A stretch of DNA of 64,000 nucleotides from an uncultured Bacteroidales bacterium (GTDB lineage: Bacteria > Bacteroidota > Bacteroidia > Bacteroidales > UBA932). Location: positions 1 through 64,000 of the forward strand of contig CAKUSP010000010.1 in the NCBI GenBank assembly GCA_934680015.1. The letters are read 5' to 3'. Below, piece after piece: positions 1 through 9,763 of this stretch. Under the pieces are notes generated by a model. The model saw only the letters and a program-made list of their open reading frames with translations, was not told the DNA's origin and ran no database searches. Position 1 is the first letter of the stretch. The number at the start of each line of letters is the position of its first letter. The position numbers and the translations under genes are program-made.

Positions 1-260
1 AGTCTAAAAGCCCCTAAATCGCCACCACAGCGGTCTAGGGACTCGTTTTTTCTAAATCCAAGTGTCAAAGATGGGAATATACGAAATAACTTTCTTATTT
101 CCAAACGGATTGAAATTCGTCTGTTATTGGATTTTCCTATTACCCGTTCTAAACTATTAACCTGAGCGAAATTGTAGCCGCCTCCAAGATTGAGCGTATA
201 ATCAGAACAACCACCAGATGTAAATATAATGTACCCTATTATTATAATACAATAATACAA
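1..260 (-). CDS. Partial small lipoprotein, function unknown (3' end outside window)
   Basis: An open frame runs unbroken to the left edge (about 86 codons). It begins with a TTG codon at 258-260, three bases after the stop of the preceding gene and in the same frame. The translation opens with a short hydrophobic stretch ending in FTSGGC, a plausible lipobox, followed by SDYTLNLGGGYN. This looks like a small Bacteroidales lipoprotein following the RHS gene cluster. No family could be named. The TTG start is inferred, since no ATG lies upstream in frame. It could be an immunity-type or orphan lipoprotein. Confidence 0.45.
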   Translation of the reverse strand, partial: MYYCIIIIGYIIFTSGGCSDYTLNLGGGYNFAQVNSLERVIGKSNNRRISIRLEIRKLFRIFPSLTLGFRKNESLDRCGGDLGAFR

Positions 261-263
261 AAA

Positions 264-1178
264 CTAATTATTTTTTTCACCATAAAAATAATTATATACT
301 AATTTGTTTATGCATTTAAAGCACCATTCATCATCGTATAACACATAGTTCGTTAGAGTATCTCTTTCGGGAATTACACCAGTAATCCTATATTTTCCAT
401 CAATATCTTTTTTCATCCTTGTATTTATATCAAAATTACTCATATCCGGAATCGAATACAAACAACCATTGTTATCTTCCGCTAATAAAATACCTTCTTT
501 CTTTACATCTATGATTGTATTAACATTTAACGCATAGCAATTATAGCCCCAATCAAAATAAAAAAAGTCTTTTACATGGTTAATTGATTCTTTTGAAAAT
601 GCATAAATATCATTAGTATAAATTGATGAGACGTAAAGATATAATGAATCTATCCGAAGTGAATTATCCTCATTCTCATTTTTGTCACACCCCCCCATAA
701 CATATCCCCATAAATATCTAGTTTTGTGTCTATCTGTCATATATTCGATATTGTCAAAAGCCTGTGACAATGATGATAAACTATCTGGGATATAGTCAGT
801 TTCATCATAAAATACAATACAGAACCTATAAGGGCTAATTCTCTTTCGATAATGAAATACAGCAATAGAATCCCCATAAAATTTATGATTATATGATGCT
901 CGTTCAAGCAATTTAACATTGTTTGAATATAATAAAACCGTATCTATTATTTGATTATGATTATAAATATAAACTAATCCATTTTTGGTATGTAATTTTA
1001 ACTCAAGTGCCTCATATCGCTGAATATCTGTTGATACTATTGGAGATAAATCATAATTGTAAATTTCAGCGCGAAATGTACAATGGGGCTCACTACATAT
1101 TAAAATAATACAAACTATGAGTAAGCTTTCTAGAAAAATTATACTTAAAACCTTTACTATCGCGTTCTTATTAACCAT
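264..1178 (-). CDS. Membrane-anchored protein of unknown function, candidate immunity protein
   Basis: A protein of about 304 residues with no recognised domain. The N-terminus has a basic patch (MVNKN) and then a hydrophobic segment of about 20 residues (VLSIIFLESLLIVCIILIC), so it is probably a signal anchor. The rest is soluble and rich in Tyr, Asp and Asn. The gene overlaps the end of the RHS gene (stop at 1157), so translation is probably coupled. An upstream ATG at 1193 would add five residues; 1178 is preferred because it places the basic residues directly before the hydrophobic segment. Its position right behind an RHS gene with a C-terminal enzyme domain is where immunity genes usually lie. 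That role is inferred only from context. Confidence 0.6.
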   Translation of the reverse strand: MVNKNAIVKVLSIIFLESLLIVCIILICSEPHCTFRAEIYNYDLSPIVSTDIQRYEALELKLHTKNGLVYIYNHNQIIDTVLLYSNNVKLLERASYNHKFYGDSIAVFHYRKRISPYRFCIVFYDETDYIPDSLSSLSQAFDNIEYMTDRHKTRYLWGYVMGGCDKNENEDNSLRIDSLYLYVSSIYTNDIYAFSKESINHVKDFFYFDWGYNCYALNVNTIIDVKKEGILLAEDNNGCLYSIPDMSNFDINTRMKKDIDGKYRITGVIPERDTLTNYVLYDDEWCFKCINKLVYNYFYGEKNN

Positions 1179-4100
1179 TTTATATAATACCATAATCCAT
1201 CTATCTTTGATGTTTTATTAACAGCATCAACGCCTGTAAATAAATTATTTAAATTATCTCCAGAAATATAATCGCTTCGTGATTTATCCTGAGAAGGTGA
1301 CATTATACCATTATATTCATGTTTTAACCCTAAGGCATGACCAATTTCATGTGCTCCTGTAGAGCTTATTCCTCCTGTTTGAGGGTTATTAATAGAGTAA
1401 TCATCGCGTATTCTTATTGATTTAATACGATGATTTGTTGTGCCCGTTGTGCTTGGTTTATTAAACTTACTAACTAAATCATAATCATACTTATTTGAAT
1501 TGCGAAAATTTTTCGACTCCACCCTATATGATAAATTATACACTATCATATAATCTTCGCCATTAATTTTAATTTGATCTTTGCGATTATTCCAATACTT
1601 TATTGCATTTGAAATAGAATGTTTTTTCTTTGCTATTGTCTCCCTGCTCTCTTTCGCATAGTCAACATTAAGTAAAAACATCTCTGTTATAATGACATAA
1701 CCCTTATAAAACACGATAATATGTTCATCCCCATCAGGGTCATAGAAATTAATCGGGTCACCACCGCAATAAGAATACGGACTCAAATATGGATACGACA
1801 GGGCTTTCTCGTCAGGGCCTAACCAGCTACCACTTTGAGGATTATAAAATCTCGCTCCGAAATCTATATATGGAGTATCATACCATCCAACCCTCTGTTC
1901 TTCCTTTCCTGAAAAACGATATCTATTAGTACTTTCTGTCCTGTAATCAGCATCTATGTACCTTCGTCCATAAGGAAGATATGTATCTTGCTCTCGAATA
2001 TTAGCTTGTGTTCCATCTAATTCGACAAGGGCTTGGCTACTGCCTATAAGATCACTAGTAAAATGAATATATTTCGGGCCGCCATCTTCATTTATTATTC
2101 GTCCATTTTTAGTCTTAATGCTTTCTATATATTCATTCCCTTCAGCATTTCTACAATATAAGAAATTCCCTCTATAGATATACCCCTCTCCGGTTTTACT
2201 TATCGCAGAGTATTTGCTTCCATCAGCAAAGTAAGAATAAGCTATTGCCTTAGAACCTTCTCTATTATTTATGGTTAACGGCAAACCTCCTACAGTATAC
2301 TCTATCCTTGTCCCACTTTGAGCATCCTCTGTTATTTGTCCTCGTTCATTATAATCATCGGTGGTTCGGTGATTCCCATCATAGAAATAGGTCTTCTGAT
2401 TATAGCGTAAGATATTACTATTTAAGTCATATTCAAAATGTTCCCCTCTCGAAGTACCACTTAATCTGCCTAACCCATCATACTGGTAGCCTTCCGCAAA
2501 TGGGTCTGCATCTTTATGACTAACTTCGGTCTTACTTATCTTTCCAGAATATGTGAATGCATTATTCTGTTCAAACAGCTGCTCATTTTGAGTATTTATC
2601 TTGCATTTTAGTCCATGAGTTGTCTGCCAATTTTGAATATCATATTGGTGGTTTTCAGACAATACACCATTGGAAATCTTCGATTTTAACCGCCCTAACT
2701 CATCATATCTAAATGACGTAGAATCGAATTTCCACCCGTCAAGAGACTCTTCTTCCGAACTTAATCTCCCGCGAGGGTCATAATTCATTACATGAATGTA
2801 TTCTGTGGATGTACCAGACTTTGATGTCTGTCTTTCTATCGTCTTCGTCTTTTCTCCAAGTAAGTTCCATTCGTACGCATACTCACTTCGTGCTCCATTA
2901 GAATAAAACTCTGTTTTGGTTATTACCCGTTCTTCTTTATCATAAGTGTAGTTTATAGTCTTTATTAAGCCACCTTGTTCGACACCTTCGCTTGACATTT
3001 TAGGCATCTCATACAAAATATGACTTTTTATCAAGCCACACGATAAACTATCTCTCCTATCATAGTACTTCGTAATTTCAAGTGGACAAACATCTTCTAT
3101 CAGATACGACAAAGGCGCACCATTCAATATGTTTGTCCTTAACTCCTTTGGCGAAAAAGCGGATTTAACAAGACGCTTTTCTATTGGCCGATAACTTGAA
3201 TCATAGATTATTTTATACCATAAACTATCCACAAGCATCTGTGACTCAGAAATCAATATCGGACAGTTATTCCTATCATAGACATATTCTTTTCGTCCTC
3301 CTCCCGGTATCTGTTCAGTCTCGACTAAACCTCTTCCATCTCGCTTTATTACAAAACAATACTTCTTCGAATAATCTCCATCTAATGTAAATGAATTATC
3401 CAAATGAGCTACACCCTCTGGCTGTATTATACACGATAGACTATCTCGGGTATCATATATAAAATATACATCGGCCTTTGTACTATCATCCACATACCTT
3501 CGTTCACATATTTTCTTCCCGAATACATCTTCATAATGCTCTATCCTCTTTCCATCCTCATCTATTTGAGTCGTTTTTCGTAGTTGACCATACGAATAAT
3601 ATCCATTCAACCTTACAGTATCAGTTATACTGAACCGATGCACAGAATCAGAATCATCATTAACAGAATATGTGTGTGTTTGACTTACTCCTCCGTTCTC
3701 CCTATAACGCCTACCTGCTCTTTGACGCAAAAGAAGTTTCCCGTTAACTCGTTTTTCATAGTCTCGAACCACCACAGCGCACGTATCGGAATACAATTGC
3801 TCATAAAACTGCCTTTGCTCTTTTAGGCTAGTAGTCTTATATATTAGCGAGCCAACATAAGAATATGGCAAATACTCTATTGCATCCGCTCTTCGGTGTG
3901 TATCATAGACAATGGGTCTTACCAAGTGTCTAATAGGCTCTGGATATGAGCATTTTATCTCTTGCGCAAGATACCCTAATTCATCATAAATATCTACATC
4001 GATATAACTTTTTCCAGACGCGGAATATGACGTTTTATATATATAATTATCGGCACAAAGTAATGGATATGGTCCATGCTCTCCATCTGTCTTTATCTTA

Positions 4101-7072
4101 TATTCATACTTTTTTAAAATCTGCCCATCAACATCTTTTATCATGTATAATCTACCCTTCGAATCATAAGAATACGCCCTGCCCTTCCCGCTTGGCCATT
4201 TCTGCCGAGTCATTCCCACCTCATCTTTCCATTCATACCGGCTCGTCAAACCATTTACACTTCTTTCTATAATATTCTTTCCTTTATCATCCCATTTTAC
4301 TTTTATCGACACACCAGACATATTTAACGACACTGGATGGTATAACGTGTCATAGGAATATGCATACACTTCTAACAGACCATTTCTTCCAATGGTAAAA
4401 ATCCTTTCCCTATCCAATACCTTCGTGGATGCATCTACATAATATGAATAAATCGATTTCGGACGATGATTCGGGTCTCTATCAAAGGACGAATAATCAT
4501 TCTCATAGTTATATGATTGGCTTAAAGAAAGATATTCCACACTATCCCTAATGGTTGTGCAAACGATATCTTTTATCGGTGCAGGATAACAACTTGCCTC
4601 ACTCTTCCCTTTCTGCTCTCCACTATATCTATAGTAAATGCGAGAACTCCCAGCACTCTCTCCACTTTTCCTTTCCGATAACGATAACTGACCTAATTCA
4701 TTATATTTAAATGTTGATATATCAGAAAAAGACTGCCCTTCATTATAATAGTCTTTTGAAATCGTTTTCTCGAGTTGGGGATATATTTGAATAAATCCCA
4801 CCTTTTTAAACCCTTTAATGACATTACACACCACATATATAGGGGCAGCTTCTTTTATCCCATAAATATATTCTTCGCTATGGTGAAGCACTCCACTTGC
4901 ATCATATTCTCTTAAAGATTTTTCTTCCCCCCGTACATACTTATAATCCGTCGAAGGTGGCAAAAGAAGCGTGGCACATCGCTCTATTCCTTCTTCACTG
5001 ATATTATATGAATTAAGCATCAGTCGACAGTCAGGCTCGTATCTTTGCGGATACACTGGCATATTATACCAGTATCCGTCCATATAATCAACGAAAGAAT
5101 AAAATTGGTGCTCTATAGCTGACCCATCATCATATTCCTCCCACACAACTTCATATCCCATATGATCATCCCTCGCTTCATAGAACTGCCCACTATTAAA
5201 CACATACATCGATCCATTATATGGCTCCTCGACTGTTCCTTCCGATCGAAAATCAGCAGCAAATAAATATCTTGGCATTCTAGTAAGCACTCCACTGCTT
5301 ATTGCTCCATCCTGATCCGTAGTATAACGATAGTTTATCGTATGGGAATAAATTGATGAAGTATTCGTAATACTTTTTACTCTCACGCCTCCTATTTTAA
5401 AACCATAAGGGCAACTCTCTGGCATCCCCGTAGGATTATTCACACTCTTATTCCATCGTTTTCCTGCGGAATGGGCTTCATATTCTATCTCACTTGTCCC
5501 TCCTGTAGGATAGGTAATTTTAGTTAATGCTCCTCTTTTTGAATATTCATAATCCGCATCCCTATTCCCAGTACCAGTTAAATTATACAAAGACTCATCC
5601 TGATCTCCCACATGAAGGATAGGTATCGTATTCGAAAAATTAACGCTTGGCTTTTTTGATTTAGGTATACTCTTTCCATTCCAGTATCCCCAATGATCTA
5701 TGCCTCGTGTTTCAGGGCCTGGAAAACTATACTTATTATCGTATGTAAACTGATATTCGCCATTCTTTAAAGAAGTAATCTTAGACAAAAACATCCTTGA
5801 AACAGATTCATTTGCAGCACTATAGTTGTAAGACAATGCCACATCTTCTATCTGCTCTGACTCATTATTCCATATCTGAATTCTATTCAAACATTTGTCT
5901 TTGATAGCCCCTTTTTCGTGTGGAGCACCTCCTCCCAATGACTCTGTCCTTGTCCTTTCTGCATAAGAGAAACTTGCAATCGTCCTCCCATCCACTTCTA
6001 TCCTATCAAGACACCTACTAACTACATATGTGGGAGCATCTCTTTCTTGTAAATCTACTGCTAGTGGGCTTTCTTCTCCTGTAACATGGCTTGAAGAGTA
6101 TCCATACCTATATGCGGTGTCAAAACTATATTGCCGAAAAACGAATAATTGCCGTGTACCATACACAAAGCGAACGCTTCTTCCAGATGGAGCTTTTACC
6201 TCTTTTAACTTCCATGATGTTATGGGCCAATCTGTATTCCCCGCATCACGAGCATCGGTATCTGTATAATCCACATAATCTATCCCTCCGCCATAAACAT
6301 AATAGTATCCATTTCCATCGCGAATAACTATCTCCGAATTATACCCCTTACTTGGATCAGAGGCAGGCGAAAATGTTATCTCATATTCTCCAAATGCTCC
6401 ATCACATGAATATGCACTACACTTCCCGTTCTCTCCCGTTATTATAAAATCGCCCTGCTTTCCCAATATGGAAAAATGAAAAACATCTGGAGCGGTTTCA
6501 TAATTAGCATAATCTCCGATTGAAGTTTTTATCCATTGTCCGCCATTATAAAAATATGCAGGTCTACTACCATACAGATACGCCCCTATGGCTTTATCTA
6601 ACCTGACACTTCCTCCAGAAAATAATCCAGACCCAATGCTCACTATATCTGTAGTAGGTTCTTTCCCTGTATTTTTAAAATAATAATATCCACTACAATC
6701 ATCCCCACTTATACTCTCCGATGCGTGATGCTCATCTGGCACACCTCGAACCTCCCGTGTAATCGCACCTCCAACATTCAAATACCACCCATATCCCATA
6801 GTCCCACTTCCCTGCATTGGTCGAAATCCATCAAAATGATATCCAAGACTAATAGGAATCTCAAAATCAATATCCTTATATGTATAAACTGGAAGATTAT
6901 ATGAAAAAGCACCTGTGTACATCGCGGAATTCACCGCTCCGTACTTGGTCATCGCAAATGACTCCGGCGAACTTACCTCACAAAACGACTGCTGTAATGA
7001 GCTTGCACTAACTTGAGAAAATAATGGAATACACTGAATTATAATAAGTATTGCCAGAAAATATTTTTTCAT
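1157..7072 (-). CDS. Secreted RHS-repeat protein with C-terminal metzincin-type metallopeptidase domain
   Basis: A 1971-residue protein with a signal peptide (residues 1-20) and a Bacteroidetes-type RHS N-terminal region. A long body of YD/RHS repeats follows (many repeats like YDELGRLKS and YDSKGRLY). The RHS-associated core lies near 1730-1780 (RFSGKEEQ, YIDFGARFYNP, GSWLGPD, DPDG). The last 190 residues differ from the core and contain H1908-E-x-x-H1912-x-x-G-x-x-H1918, then a likely Met-turn at M1924, which is the full metzincin zinc signature. RHS shells normally encapsulate a C-terminal toxin, so this domain is the predicted effector, acting on proteins. The gene follows the terminator of locus 1. 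An adhesin or surface protein role is the alternative. Confidence 0.88.
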   Translation of the reverse strand: MKKYFLAILIIIQCIPLFSQVSASSLQQSFCEVSSPESFAMTKYGAVNSAMYTGAFSYNLPVYTYKDIDFEIPISLGYHFDGFRPMQGSGTMGYGWYLNVGGAITREVRGVPDEHHASESISGDDCSGYYYFKNTGKEPTTDIVSIGSGLFSGGSVRLDKAIGAYLYGSRPAYFYNGGQWIKTSIGDYANYETAPDVFHFSILGKQGDFIITGENGKCSAYSCDGAFGEYEITFSPASDPSKGYNSEIVIRDGNGYYYVYGGGIDYVDYTDTDARDAGNTDWPITSWKLKEVKAPSGRSVRFVYGTRQLFVFRQYSFDTAYRYGYSSSHVTGEESPLAVDLQERDAPTYVVSRCLDRIEVDGRTIASFSYAERTRTESLGGGAPHEKGAIKDKCLNRIQIWNNESEQIEDVALSYNYSAANESVSRMFLSKITSLKNGEYQFTYDNKYSFPGPETRGIDHWGYWNGKSIPKSKKPSVNFSNTIPILHVGDQDESLYNLTGTGNRDADYEYSKRGALTKITYPTGGTSEIEYEAHSAGKRWNKSVNNPTGMPESCPYGFKIGGVRVKSITNTSSIYSHTINYRYTTDQDGAISSGVLTRMPRYLFAADFRSEGTVEEPYNGSMYVFNSGQFYEARDDHMGYEVVWEEYDDGSAIEHQFYSFVDYMDGYWYNMPVYPQRYEPDCRLMLNSYNISEEGIERCATLLLPPSTDYKYVRGEEKSLREYDASGVLHHSEEYIYGIKEAAPIYVVCNVIKGFKKVGFIQIYPQLEKTISKDYYNEGQSFSDISTFKYNELGQLSLSERKSGESAGSSRIYYRYSGEQKGKSEASCYPAPIKDIVCTTIRDSVEYLSLSQSYNYENDYSSFDRDPNHRPKSIYSYYVDASTKVLDRERIFTIGRNGLLEVYAYSYDTLYHPVSLNMSGVSIKVKWDDKGKNIIERSVNGLTSRYEWKDEVGMTRQKWPSGKGRAYSYDSKGRLYMIKDVDGQILKKYEYKIKTDGEHGPYPLLCADNYIYKTSYSASGKSYIDVDIYDELGYLAQEIKCSYPEPIRHLVRPIVYDTHRRADAIEYLPYSYVGSLIYKTTSLKEQRQFYEQLYSDTCAVVVRDYEKRVNGKLLLRQRAGRRYRENGGVSQTHTYSVNDDSDSVHRFSITDTVRLNGYYSYGQLRKTTQIDEDGKRIEHYEDVFGKKICERRYVDDSTKADVYFIYDTRDSLSCIIQPEGVAHLDNSFTLDGDYSKKYCFVIKRDGRGLVETEQIPGGGRKEYVYDRNNCPILISESQMLVDSLWYKIIYDSSYRPIEKRLVKSAFSPKELRTNILNGAPLSYLIEDVCPLEITKYYDRRDSLSCGLIKSHILYEMPKMSSEGVEQGGLIKTINYTYDKEERVITKTEFYSNGARSEYAYEWNLLGEKTKTIERQTSKSGTSTEYIHVMNYDPRGRLSSEEESLDGWKFDSTSFRYDELGRLKSKISNGVLSENHQYDIQNWQTTHGLKCKINTQNEQLFEQNNAFTYSGKISKTEVSHKDADPFAEGYQYDGLGRLSGTSRGEHFEYDLNSNILRYNQKTYFYDGNHRTTDDYNERGQITEDAQSGTRIEYTVGGLPLTINNREGSKAIAYSYFADGSKYSAISKTGEGYIYRGNFLYCRNAEGNEYIESIKTKNGRIINEDGGPKYIHFTSDLIGSSQALVELDGTQANIREQDTYLPYGRRYIDADYRTESTNRYRFSGKEEQRVGWYDTPYIDFGARFYNPQSGSWLGPDEKALSYPYLSPYSYCGGDPINFYDPDGDEHIIVFYKGYVIITEMFLLNVDYAKESRETIAKKKHSISNAIKYWNNRKDQIKINGEDYMIVYNLSYRVESKNFRNSNKYDYDLVSKFNKPSTTGTTNHRIKSIRIRDDYSINNPQTGGISSTGAHEIGHALGLKHEYNGIMSPSQDKSRSDYISGDNLNNLFTGVDAVNKTSKIDGLWYYIKWLIRTR

Positions 7073-7111
7073 ATCCCTGTGGTTTTAGTGTTATTTTACG
7101 CTAATATACAC

Positions 7112-7142
7112 AAAAAGCGGCTTTCTTGGAAAGAAAACCGCT
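7112..7142 (-). terminator. Intrinsic terminator of locus 1 operon
   Basis: Read on the minus strand, AGCGGTTTTCTT pairs with AAGAAAGCCGCT over 12 bp (one G-U pair) around a 3-nt loop, followed by TTTTT. It lies 28 bases behind the stop of the last locus 1 gene and ahead of the RHS gene, so it separates the two transcription units. Confidence 0.75.
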
Positions 7143-7169
7143 ATATACTCCATGCAATTATATTATCAA

Positions 7170-8489
7170 CTACTGAACATAGGCACTTCCATCTTCGATG
7201 GCGGCCTCAAATCCTTTCTTGATGCTTGACCAATACCCGTTATTTTCGATATGACAAAGTTCAAAAACCATAACGCCATCTGTATTCTTTAGACACCAAT
7301 GAGCAGCCTCGCCCGGATCGAAATTAATCCCCGACACCGAATAAGACCCGTACATCTTACAATCGCCTTTAATATAATTCTTTCCATTATTTAACTGACC
7401 AGCTACAGAATTACTGTCATACTCAGGATATAGCTTACTCATATATGCACCATTCTGGAACACATCCAGATATTTAGCAAAACCTGTCTTGTAATAATCT
7501 GCGGTAGCCCACCAGTAAGAACTGGTAATATTCTTCTTATCCGAAGTCCAATTCTGCCCTGTACTCCAAAGTGGCCACCAAGATGCCGCCCAGTATTCGA
7601 ACTTCAAATCAGGCTTTATGGCCTTAATCCGTCTTCCGATTTCCTCCACATAAGAAGTAATTACACTTGTGCGCCATTCTATGAATTCCTTATAATGTTC
7701 ACCATAATACTCTTTTCCATCAGCATCAATTCTAAATATATCTGATGGCCAATTGGATATCATCACTCCCATATCTTTTTGGAAGGCCTGATGTGTCGTT
7801 TCAGAAAAATCAGAGTGATAATTCTGATAACGACAATAATCAAGCGTAAAAGAATCTATATCGTATTTAGATACAATCTCCTCCACCACTTCCATAACGA
7901 ACTGCCGAACGAAAGGATCTGCCGGATTAAGAAATGGAAAAATTCCATCTGTGGCATTATCTCTTATATCAGTAATCCCTGCATCCGAAAGAATCTCCTG
8001 GCAATATCTGCCTTCAAAATCAGAATCTTTATATTTCGCTGTTTCACCAAGTCCATAAGTCGGAAAAACCGTCATCGCAGCACCTATCTTCATGTCATTG
8101 GCCCGGCACTGATCTATAAAATACTGCAAGTAATCGTAATTACGGGTAATCCCATTATATTCCGTACGCATAGGAAGAATATCAGACTCGTAAAGGACTC
8201 CACCCTCCATGAGTTTTACCTCGAGGATTATCTCATTAAAGCCATAGTTCTTGATCTTCTTGACCCAAGTCTTAATGTCCCCCTTTGTGCGGAGCCGAGA
8301 CCAATTCACCGTAGCACTTACCCATAAAGACCTGTCTTTTTCGACTTTAGGAGTAGGATCTGGATCTGGGTCCGGATCTGGATCCACTGGAGTCACAGGC
8401 ACTTCTGGTTCAACTACTGGAGTCTTAGTCTTATCACAAGAAGCGAAAAGCACACATGCAGACAATAGAACAGTTAAAAATCTTCTCAT
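7170..8489 (-). CDS. GHL10-type glycosyl hydrolase-like lipoprotein (copy B)
   Basis: A lipoprotein of about 439 residues: signal peptide with lipobox LFASC, then an Asp-Pro repeat linker (coded by a GATCTG-type tract at 8351-8391), then a TIM-barrel domain of the GHL10/family-10-like glycosylhydrolase group. Visible motifs are LWVSATVNW at the barrel start, LDYCRYQNYHSDFS (probable active-site Asp) and FEYWAASW. It should sit on the cell surface and act on a glycan imported by the neighbouring SusCD; the substrate is unknown. The ATG at 8489 overlaps the upstream stop as ATGA, so it is preferred over the ATG at 8495. It is clearly paralogous to the next gene upstream and to 26062-27483. Confidence 0.8.
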   Translation of the reverse strand: MRRFLTVLLSACVLFASCDKTKTPVVEPEVPVTPVDPDPDPDPDPTPKVEKDRSLWVSATVNWSRLRTKGDIKTWVKKIKNYGFNEIILEVKLMEGGVLYESDILPMRTEYNGITRNYDYLQYFIDQCRANDMKIGAAMTVFPTYGLGETAKYKDSDFEGRYCQEILSDAGITDIRDNATDGIFPFLNPADPFVRQFVMEVVEEIVSKYDIDSFTLDYCRYQNYHSDFSETTHQAFQKDMGVMISNWPSDIFRIDADGKEYYGEHYKEFIEWRTSVITSYVEEIGRRIKAIKPDLKFEYWAASWWPLWSTGQNWTSDKKNITSSYWWATADYYKTGFAKYLDVFQNGAYMSKLYPEYDSNSVAGQLNNGKNYIKGDCKMYGSYSVSGINFDPGEAAHWCLKNTDGVMVFELCHIENNGYWSSIKKGFEAAIEDGSAYVQ

Positions 8490-9763
8490 TTGCATTCTTT
8501 TTTATAGCGATCTATTCCGCTTTTAATCTTATCCCAAAGATTATTACTTACTATCTGGCAGAGATCGAATACCATAAGTCCTTGTGTATCGCGAAGGCAT
8601 AGATAACAAGCATCGTCAAACTGATCAAGGTGGTTAATAGCATAAATCGAGCCCTCAACCTTACAAGCATCACCTATGTCACGATTAGTACGCATAAGCC
8701 CATACTCAATAGATTCATTATCTTCAAGGTTCCATACTCTTTCGAGGTATGTACCGGTAATGAACACATCAAGCTGGTCAGCAAATGCTGCCTTATAGTA
8801 ATTGTCATCTGCCCAACTCTGACCTTCATACCACTTAATATCAGGAGAGCCCCAATTCTGCCCATTACGATAAATAGCATGAAGCCACGATGCTGCCCAA
8901 TATTCTAATTTGCAGTCTGGTCGAACCTCATTACGAAGGATCTTCACCTTCTCGATAAAATCACGAATTACAATTCCTCTCCAAGTCCACCACTGCTTGT
9001 AATATTTACCAGGGATCTCCTCGCCATTAGGCCCATAAGTGAAAATTTCCTCTGGGAATGCTTCTAAAGTGTGTCCCAGATACCTTTCAAAGGCTACACG
9101 AGAACTATCCGAAAAGTCAGTGCGACCTCCGGGATAACGGCAGTAGTCTAAACAGAGAGCATCTACATTATATTTGGAAAGCACCTCACGAAGTGTACGC
9201 AAACCGTAATCTTGACTAAACTTAAGGCAAGGATTCAGATTAACTCCGATCTCGCTTAGGTCATCTTCGAGTTTTATCATCCCATCTGGAGTATACTCTA
9301 CGCAGGTGTACTGACGAAGTTCCGGACGCTTGTAAACCGCGCCGAACTGATTACATGCTATTCCCACGGAGAAAGGTGCCACAGAAGTCATCACTTTAAG
9401 ACCTCGCTTATGAGCTTGCTCTATAAAATAAGCCAGATAGTCCCATCCTCGATTTTCAAGGACAAATCCGTTGTCTTCAGTAAACTGAGGAAGGAATTCG
9501 CTATCATAAAGCACTTGGCCATCAGCCCCTTTAACATCCACACACACCTGATTAAATCCAGTAGCCTTAATCTTATCCAAGTACCAATCTACTGAATCTT
9601 TAGTGGCAAATCGCTGAAAATTAGCATCGGAGCATATCCAAGCCGTTATGGTCTTCTCCTTAGATGAATTTTCTCTGCCGCAGCCGGCAAAAGCCAAAGC
9701 TGCAACAGAGAAAACAACTATTATAGAAGCAAGACGATTAAATAAATTCGCGTGAAATTTCAT
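8486..9763 (-). CDS. GHL10-type glycosyl hydrolase-like lipoprotein (copy A)
   Basis: A 425-residue lipoprotein (lipobox ALAFAGC) with the same barrel as the gene behind it: AWICSDANFQ at the start, LDYCRYPGGRTDFS in the middle and LEYWAASW later. It lacks the Asp-Pro linker of copy B. It overlaps the upstream lipoprotein gene by 26 bases and the downstream copy by 4, so all are co-transcribed and probably translationally coupled. The family includes putative glycosidases with a GH10/GH13-like fold; activity cannot be read from sequence alone. The tandem pair suggests duplication followed by divergence. Confidence 0.8.
   Translation of the reverse strand: MKFHANLFNRLASIIVVFSVAALAFAGCGRENSSKEKTITAWICSDANFQRFATKDSVDWYLDKIKATGFNQVCVDVKGADGQVLYDSEFLPQFTEDNGFVLENRGWDYLAYFIEQAHKRGLKVMTSVAPFSVGIACNQFGAVYKRPELRQYTCVEYTPDGMIKLEDDLSEIGVNLNPCLKFSQDYGLRTLREVLSKYNVDALCLDYCRYPGGRTDFSDSSRVAFERYLGHTLEAFPEEIFTYGPNGEEIPGKYYKQWWTWRGIVIRDFIEKVKILRNEVRPDCKLEYWAASWLHAIYRNGQNWGSPDIKWYEGQSWADDNYYKAAFADQLDVFITGTYLERVWNLEDNESIEYGLMRTNRDIGDACKVEGSIYAINHLDQFDDACYLCLRDTQGLMVFDLCQIVSNNLWDKIKSGIDRYKKECK

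Noticed and set aside
7779..8327. A 182-codon plus-strand open frame
   Set aside because: It lies entirely antisense to a clear GHL10 lipoprotein gene and has no signal, motif or control element of its own.
8351..8391. GATCTG-type repeat tract
   Set aside because: It codes for the Asp-Pro linker of a lipoprotein and needs no separate explanation.
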